Positions 61,405-64,000 of a stretch of DNA of 64,000 nt are shown one piece after another. Every line of letters begins with the position of its first letter. Position 1 is the first letter of the stretch. The notes beneath the pieces are model-generated. The model made no database searches. It was not told the DNA's origin and was given only the letters and a program-made list of their open reading frames with translations. The position numbers and the translations under genes were made by a program. The DNA is from UBA1941 sp046329555 (GTDB lineage: Bacteria; Bacteroidota; Bacteroidia; Chitinophagales; LD1). Location: NCBI GenBank assembly GCA_046329555.1, contig JAXLUK010000006.1, positions 1 through 64,000 on the forward strand, read 5' to 3'.

Positions 61405-62436
61405 TTATTTCTCCTTTAATTTTTCAATGTGGAGCGCGAAGAAAGCCTTTTTTTCAGGAAATTTCAAACTCAACTGCTCGTAAGCAGTGATGGCTTTATC
61501 GGTAAGTCCTTGCTTTTCATAGATTTTTGCCAGCGTTTCGGTGATGAGCGGGCCAGATTGCGCCTGTTGTTTATGGGCAGCCCGCATCTTTTGATCTTCT
61601 ATAAATCGGTCTAAATCACGGGTATAGTGCGTTTCCTGCCGCAGCGATTCGGTGAAAAACTCGGCTGCAGCATTGGCGGTAATCAGGCGGTTGATTTCGT
61701 CGTCGGCGGTAGATTGTGAGGTGTTTTCCGGAGTTTCTGCGATTACCGGGCGCTGCGCCGAGAAAACTGTTAACCAATCATCGAATGTGCGCGGCTGATT
61801 CAATACAACTGGTTCCGGATCAGAAGGAACATCAGTGGAATCTTCGTCCTGAACTGTTGAGTTTAGCGTTACCGTTGGCTCCTGAGTAAGGGTGTTGATG
61901 TAGGATTCGGTTTCCTCGGTATCAATTGAAAGGATAGCCGCTGAGTTATCCTGAATTTCCTGGTTGCTGGCCACTGGCTCAATAGATTCCTGTAATCCTA
62001 CCTCACTTACTTTGGTGTTTTCCCCTGCAAATACCGTTTTTTCATCGGTATCAATAGTTGCTGTAGGTTCATTGGATGTACCTGCCACAACAGGTTCTTC
62101 CGAATGATAATCCGTACCATTTTCAAGAGAAGTAGTTTCGGCATCGTGTTTTTCTGGCTGTATCTCATCAGCACTATCAGCAACTGCATCAGCAATCCAT
62201 GTTTTAATCACCGGAGGAGTAACGGCATTTTCCTGCTGTAGCAGTTCCTGTAAGTGTTGCCGGTTTGCCGTACGTAGCGCAGCCTTGTTCAGCCAGTTAC
62301 CGCGATCGCGAAGCGCCAAAGCTTCATGAACACCGGCAAAGAACGGGTAGCGCTCAGCAAGCGCGCGTAACTCATCATCGCCCAAAGCACTGAAATCAGT
62401 CAATTTTGAAAATTGCGGCGCCTTCATACTTACCAT
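61405..62436 (-). CDS. Protein of unknown function with acidic middle and helical ends
   Basis: 343 residues, no signal peptide. The N-terminal 70 residues ('YPFFAGVHEALALRDRGNWLNKAALRTANR') and C-terminal 60 residues ('LAKIYEKQGLTDKAITAYEQLSLKFPEKKAFFALHIEKL', TPR-like) are helical, flanking a long acidic, probably disordered linker rich in Glu, Thr and Asn. Conserved in this operon in related genomes as I recall, function unknown. Its start overlaps the lptE-like gene by 7 nt. Confidence 0.75.
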   Translation of the reverse strand: MVSMKAPQFSKLTDFSALGDDELRALAERYPFFAGVHEALALRDRGNWLNKAALRTANRQHLQELLQQENAVTPPVIKTWIADAVADSADEIQPEKHDAETTSLENGTDYHSEEPVVAGTSNEPTATIDTDEKTVFAGENTKVSEVGLQESIEPVASNQEIQDNSAAILSIDTEETESYINTLTQEPTVTLNSTVQDEDSTDVPSDPEPVVLNQPRTFDDWLTVFSAQRPVIAETPENTSQSTADDEINRLITANAAAEFFTESLRQETHYTRDLDRFIEDQKMRAAHKQQAQSGPLITETLAKIYEKQGLTDKAITAYEQLSLKFPEKKAFFALHIEKLKEK

Positions 62437-62972
62437 TTCACCAAAGCCTTGGTAAAGATATCATCTACCAGCTGCTTGTTAATTTCATCAATCAAACGGG
62501 TTTCCACGGCCGATAAATTCTCTGAGCCATTTACCTCTGCGTATCGCGAAAAAGTTTCCGGTTGTTTCCAGCTTTCAGCCGGGTAGCGATTATTCTGAAA
62601 TGTTACCAATACCGTAATCGTCAGGCGGTTGACCCCACTTTGTACTTGTGCTGTAGGCGCCTGCGAGGAAAAGGTGTAGCCCACAACATTTCCTTTGAAA
62701 ACTAAATCACCATCAAAATTTACCTGACGCAAATTGGCCTCGGTAACCATTTTATTCTTGAGCTTTTCTGTGATTAGTTGACCGATGTTTGCCGGGCCGT
62801 TATTAGCTCGGTTCTGAAATAAATCAATGGTTACGGTCTTGATGTCAGCCGGAATATTCGCTCCGGTAAAAGAATAGATTTTGCAGGCTCCCAACATGCC
62901 GATACCAGCAAGCAACACCAAAAAAGTGAGTTTGCCTACGGCAGATTTAATGTATGCATAGCCCTTAAACAT
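62430..62972 (-). CDS. lptE: LptE-like LPS assembly lipoprotein
   Basis: 180 residues. Hydrophobic N-terminus with 'LAGIGMLGACKIYSFTGANIPADIKTVTI', where the Cys after 'GMLGA' is a lipobox. The pattern 'YSFTG..I....TV.I..F.N' is typical of the Bacteroidota LptE family, which plugs LptD to insert LPS in the outer membrane. Positioned between the sigma54 activator and the helical unknown gene, as is common in the phylum. The frame starts 27 residues before the Cys, a long but plausible signal peptide. Confidence 0.82.
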   Translation of the reverse strand: MFKGYAYIKSAVGKLTFLVLLAGIGMLGACKIYSFTGANIPADIKTVTIDLFQNRANNGPANIGQLITEKLKNKMVTEANLRQVNFDGDLVFKGNVVGYTFSSQAPTAQVQSGVNRLTITVLVTFQNNRYPAESWKQPETFSRYAEVNGSENLSAVETRLIDEINKQLVDDIFTKALVKW

Positions 62973-62974
62973 GA

Positions 62975-64000
62975 TTACTCTAATCCGTATTCTTTAATTT
63001 TACGGTATAAGGTACGTTCAGAGATACCCAAATCAGCAGCGGCATCACGGCGGCGATTTCGATGCTTTTTCAAGGCCTTTACAATGAGCTCTTTTTCCTT
63101 AGCCTCTATGCTCAACGATTCTTCAATAGTTTCGTGCGGCTGATAAGCGGCAGGTTCATGGTGAATCACTAAATCATGATCTTTGTTTACTGGCAACAGC
63201 GGGGTAGCCTGTGGTTCATTAAAGAAGATGTTGTTGGAATGCGCCTCACCAGCAGGCATACCGGCGTTCAGATGATTTTTTGATAGTTCAAAAACGAATT
63301 GCTTTAAATCTTGAAAATCTTTTTTCAGATCAAAGATTACTTTGTAAAGAATTTCGCGCTCCGAGAATTGGTCGGTTCGCTGCACATCGCGCGTTAAGGC
63401 GGGAAGTCGGCTTTCGGCAATATCAGGAACAATGCGTACCAAATCAGCGGCAGAAATATCGCGGGCATCTGCGAGGATGGAAAGTTGCTCGGCAACGTTT
63501 TTCAGTTGTCTTACGTTGCCTGGCCAGGTGTATTTTAAAATTAGAACCCGCGCATCCTCTTGTAGTTTTACCGGCGGCATGCGCATGCGTTCAGAAAAAT
63601 CAATACAAAACTTCCGGAACAACAGATAAATATCTTCTCCGCGCTCGCGCAGCGGCGGAATATAAATGGGGACGGTGCTGAGTCGGTAATACAAATCTTC
63701 CCGGAATTTACCGGCACTAACGGCTTGTTGTAAATTTACGTTGGTTGCTGCCACCACCCGCACATCAGTCTTCATCACCTTGGAAGAACCTACGCGCAGG
63801 TATTCGCCGGTTTCCAAAACGCGCAAGAGTCGTGCTTGTGTACCCAAGGGCAATTCACCAACTTCATCCAAAAAGATGGTGCCGCCATTCACCGTTTCAA
63901 AATACCCTTTCCGGGCTTCTGTAGCACCGGTGAAAGAGCCTTTCTCGTGACCAAATAGCTCTGAGTCAATGGTGCCTTCAGGAATGGCGCCGCAGTTAAC
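62975..64000 (-). CDS. Sigma54-dependent transcriptional activator, partial
   Basis: The frame is open to the right edge; the first 341 codons visible lack the N-terminal part. The AAA+ sigma54-interaction domain contains the GAFTGA loop as 'GSFTGA', 'GGTIFLDEVGELPLGTQARLLRVLE' in the Walker B region (here listed as adjoining parts), and 'ATNVNLQQAV'. A C-terminal Fis-type helix-turn-helix is present ('RRDAAADLGISERTLYRKIKEYG'). No receiver domain is visible in the window. It heads the operon leading to LptE and SecG; MiaB often lies upstream in relatives. Confidence 0.92.
   Translation of the reverse strand, partial: VNCGAIPEGTIDSELFGHEKGSFTGATEARKGYFETVNGGTIFLDEVGELPLGTQARLLRVLETGEYLRVGSSKVMKTDVRVVAATNVNLQQAVSAGKFREDLYYRLSTVPIYIPPLRERGEDIYLLFRKFCIDFSERMRMPPVKLQEDARVLILKYTWPGNVRQLKNVAEQLSILADARDISAADLVRIVPDIAESRLPALTRDVQRTDQFSEREILYKVIFDLKKDFQDLKQFVFELSKNHLNAGMPAGEAHSNNIFFNEPQATPLLPVNKDHDLVIHHEPAAYQPHETIEESLSIEAKEKELIVKALKKHRNRRRDAAADLGISERTLYRKIKEYGLE

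Overview
The window is a chromosomal segment of a Bacteroidota bacterium, most likely of the Chitinophagales (Chitinophagaceae-like). The evidence is: several secreted proteins with type IX secretion (T9SS) C-terminal sorting domains; a fused CcoNO cytochrome cbb3 oxidase; GSCFA, DUF2480 and DUF4159 proteins; a long SecA with a Cys-rich tail; the gene order sigma54 regulator - LptE - SecG; few Shine-Dalgarno sequences; and recurrent TAnnTTTG-type -7 promoter motifs close to start codons. No prophage, integrase, rRNA operon or CRISPR array is present.

Layout. 1-6.6 kb (+ strand): C-terminus of a DUF2723 membrane protein, a small ABM protein, a GluQRS-like synthetase, folC, clpP, clpX and a GSCFA protein. 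6.6-14.7 kb (mostly -): secreted T9SS proteins, a CAP protein, a TolB-like/M28 peptidase pair, a ferritin-like diiron protein, and a Fur - STAS - PurA operon. 14.8-27.2 kb (+): the cbb3 oxidase locus (ccoI, then ccoS-ccoNO-ccoQ-ccoP-ccoG-ccoH, a SafE-like protein and a small unknown). It is split between ccoI and ccoS by about 3.5 kb holding a nonsense-interrupted T9SS gene, an AT-rich Fic gene and a structured intergenic repeat. 27.2-29.5 kb (-): a PAS histidine kinase and a response regulator fused to a Crp-type domain. Together with TGA-N6-TCA sites upstream of ccoI and ccoS, these suggest a compact FixL/FixJ-FixK-like oxygen circuit for the oxidase.

30.3-31.8 kb is a 1.5-kb non-coding block before secA. 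It contains a composite hairpin repeat, a 13-monomer satellite-like array with a 160-bp higher-order period, and a long hairpin. 31.8-35.1 kb is secA. 35.1-40.3 kb (-) holds two lipoproteins, more hairpin repeats (including a 51-nt palindrome), tRNA-Phe, a lytic transglycosylase, a DUF2480 protein and a DNA polymerase III delta' subunit. 40.3-45.5 kb (-) is one very long collagen-like/S74-chaperone surface protein gene. Its repeat is broken by 1-2-nt indels that fall almost entirely on GGNCC motifs, which looks like a sequencing or modification artefact.

45.6-64 kb: tRNA-Met, an ABC exporter, small envelope proteins, MiaE, an aldose-1-epimerase-like protein, a SPOR-like protein, trigger factor, tRNA-Leu, an FAD oxidoreductase, a histidine kinase, a DUF4159 protein, a stand-alone short DnaE with a degraded PHP motif, RsmE, a DUF3857/transglutaminase-like protein, and SecG - unknown - LptE - sigma54 activator (cut by the window end).

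The most unusual signals are the higher-order satellite array, two families of composite intergenic elements whose hairpin stems change between copies while pairing is kept, the GGNCC-focused lesions in the collagen-like gene, and the putative oxygen-sensing circuit beside the cbb3 operon.
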